DNA from: a virus
IMG/VR virus record: IMGVR_UViG_3300044568_003163
Span: 140,879-204,878 of that record
Reading direction: 5' to 3' (one strand)
Length of the DNA: 64,000 nucleotides
Shown: positions 63,000 through 64,000 of the stretch, piece after piece
Numbering within the stretch: position 1 is the stretch's first letter
Layout: the number at the start of each line of letters is the position of its first letter
Made by a program: the position numbers and the translations under genes
Notes under the pieces: generated by a model
Told to the model about the DNA's origin: nothing
Databases searched by the model: none
Seen by the model: only the letters and a program-made list of their open reading frames with translations

Positions 63000-63503
63000 T
63001 TAAGGTGTTTGTGTGTCTATTAATTCTTTAAAAAATTCGAATTCTATAGGTGAGCCATTCCAATTGTGAATATTGGCATTAAATCTTTTTTCGTCTAAAT
63101 CCATTGGTAGACTTCCTCCATGTACATGAATAGCACCTTCGGCTTTTCCTGGCCAATCTCGTAATGGCCAATGAGATATTACAACATTTTCTTCAGGAAG
63201 TACTGCAATTGCACCATACAATACATGATGTCTTTTTAATTTGATTAGAGACATTTCCGGTAAATGTGAATCATATTGTCCACCTAGAAAAGTTATTTTG
63301 CCATTAAGAAGAGCCATCGCAGCTTCGCATGAAAGAGGATCCCAACTGAAATTTCCTAAATGATAGACGACATCGTTTTTACCTACACGAGAATTCCAAT
63401 TCTGTACATAAGAATCCATCATGGCATCTTCATCTTCAAATTCTCTTTCTATTGCAGTAAGTTTGCGACCAAAGTAACAGTCGCTTGTAAAGAATATCTT
63501 CAT
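63000..63503 (-). CDS. Degenerate calcineurin-like metallophosphoesterase
   Basis: 167 residues that follow the phage/bacterial metallophosphoesterase family block by block: MKIFFTSDCYFGR, VQNWNSRVGKNDVVYHLGNFSW, ALLNGKITFLGGQYDSH, VVISHWPLRDWPGKAEGAIHVHGG. Several metal ligands differ from the family: D-x-H reads D-C-Y, G-D reads G-N, G-N-H-D reads G-G-Q-Y, and the late G-H-x-H reads H-V-H-G-G. Likely a pseudoenzyme or altered enzyme. Preceded by an ECF-type promoter whose start point would fall at the ATG. Confidence 0.8.
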   Translation of the reverse strand: MKIFFTSDCYFGRKLTAIEREFEDEDAMMDSYVQNWNSRVGKNDVVYHLGNFSWDPLSCEAAMALLNGKITFLGGQYDSHLPEMSLIKLKRHHVLYGAIAVLPEENVVISHWPLRDWPGKAEGAIHVHGGSLPMDLDEKRFNANIHNWNGSPIEFEFFKELIDTQTP

Positions 63504-63507
63504 AGTT

Positions 63508-63537
63508 TATTATATGAGAGATTAATAAATAAGTTTC
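63508..63537 (-). promoter_or_regulatory. ECF-type promoter GAAACTTA-N13-CATATAATA
   Basis: Matches the shared boxes and spacing. The -10 box ends only 5 bases before the ATG at 63503, so the message would be leaderless or begin translation further in; otherwise the site is a chance match. Confidence 0.5.
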
Positions 63538-64000
63538 TAAATTATTTCTAAAAAGGTTTTGTCAGGTACTACTGCAGATATACTTCCTTCGTCTTCTGCA
63601 ATATTCGTATAATAGAATCCTGACTTTGCATTTCCGGCTTTAAGGGCTCTCATCATCATACCATTAGCTCTCATATCACTATGTGGTTTATTAGGAGTAT
63701 TAGACATAGAACCTATTATTTTAACAGGAAATACTATAGGCTTGCATTTCATAGAAACCTTTGTACGATCAGAATAAGTTGCAACTTCTCCTCTTTGAGT
63801 AGGATAATAATCTTCTTCTGGTACATCACTACCTGCATTATAACCAGTTATACACCATTTGCCTTGTTTTTGTAAAGCTCTTAGTGTAGCTTTACCGGCT
63901 AATAAAGTTTTACCGTATTCAGTTTTTCCTTCCCATCCACCAATTGCTGGAACTCCTATTCTAGCTTCTAAGGCTTCTGTTGCTGCCAATTTAGTTCCAA
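63537..64000 (-). CDS. Hypothetical protein, partial (5' end outside window)
   Basis: Frame is open to the window edge, reading GTKLAATEALEARIGVPAIGGWEGKTEYGKTLLAGKATLRALQ, then GKWCITGYNAGSDVPEEDYYPTQRGEV and KCKPIVFPVKIIGSMSNTPNKPHSDMRANGMMMRALKAG. About 154 C-terminal residues are seen. Composition (Gly/Ala/Pro/Thr) suits a virion protein but no family is recognised. The apparent TTG at 63989 is probably not the true start. Confidence 0.6.
   Translation of the reverse strand, partial: GTKLAATEALEARIGVPAIGGWEGKTEYGKTLLAGKATLRALQKQGKWCITGYNAGSDVPEEDYYPTQRGEVATYSDRTKVSMKCKPIVFPVKIIGSMSNTPNKPHSDMRANGMMMRALKAGNAKSGFYYTNIAEDEGSISAVVPDKTFLEII

Noticed and set aside
1-64000. Integrated prophage borders, insertion sequences or attachment sites
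   Set aside because: No integrase, transposase, terminal inverted repeats or host-like flanking genes were seen; the whole window is uniform phage DNA.

Overview
The window is 64 kb of AT-rich DNA in which every convincing gene lies on the minus strand. Genes are tightly packed: stops and starts abut or overlap by a few bases. This is the organisation of a large tailed phage. The host is very likely a member of the Bacteroidetes (Flavobacteria-like). The evidence is the host-type promoter element TAnnTTTG, start codons preceded by AT-rich sequence with no clear Shine-Dalgarno, and Bacteroidetes-style signal peptides (ending in AFSQ/GNSQ) and lipoproteins. A T4-like (myovirus) relationship is suggested by the capsid-targeting peptides, the large nucleotide-metabolism gene set, and marine-T4-like proteins such as the ligase-like enzyme.

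Layout, in coordinate order (transcription runs right to left). 1-24 kb is an accessory region of about 60 mostly small genes. Recognisable members are a secreted DUF4874-type protein, a lone six-TM ABC domain, NADAR, ClpP, a CobB/SIRT5-type sirtuin, an HD hydrolase, a Thg1-like protein, a 2H phosphoesterase, a DUF2828/Ro60-like vWA protein, a PD-(D/E)XK protein and a cyclic-phosphate-processing receiver-like protein. The only long gene-free stretch (21125-21567) lies directly upstream of the Ro60-like gene. It carries its own promoter, several hairpins and a terminator, and probably encodes a structured RNA.

24-41 kb holds a striking cluster of about 20 otherwise unrelated proteins that all begin with the same peptide, roughly MKNIPTFEDFVNES. 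It matches the T4 capsid-targeting sequence (MKTYQEFIAEA in the T4 internal proteins) in pattern. Several members carry further internal copies or [hydrophobic]-N-E-[small] sites and look like polyproteins cut by a prohead protease. Cargo includes a pol-beta-type nucleotidyltransferase, an NMN-adenylyltransferase-like enzyme, a ParB-like domain and an RNA/DNA-ligase-like enzyme. I infer that these are packed in the head and ejected with the DNA.

41-60 kb carries virion-associated small proteins, MazG, thymidylate synthase, a vWA protein, a thioesterase and a long glycan/surface-chemistry operon. That operon holds a UDP-sugar dehydrogenase, an epimerase, several glycosyltransferases, a GDPD-like protein, a methyltransferase, a sugar nucleotidyltransferase, a cupin and a RuBisCO-like protein. 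59-64 kb carries a RecB-like exonuclease, a tagged coiled-coil protein, an ECF-type sigma factor, a P-loop kinase, a degenerate metallophosphoesterase and a partial gene at the edge.

Two promoter classes can be read directly. (1) Nine intergenic modules share TTGTTAA(T/C)AACT at a fixed distance (39 bp in seven, 49 bp in two, i.e. one helical turn more) from a TAnnTTTG/TAnnTTTA-like -7 box, often with a terminator hairpin between them. (2) Five sites share GAAACT-N15-CATATAATA with invariant spacing (the 52.4 kb copy reads AAAACT). These look like targets of an ECF-type sigma factor such as the one encoded at 60720. One of them sits exactly where the candidate RNA next to the Ro60-like gene would start.
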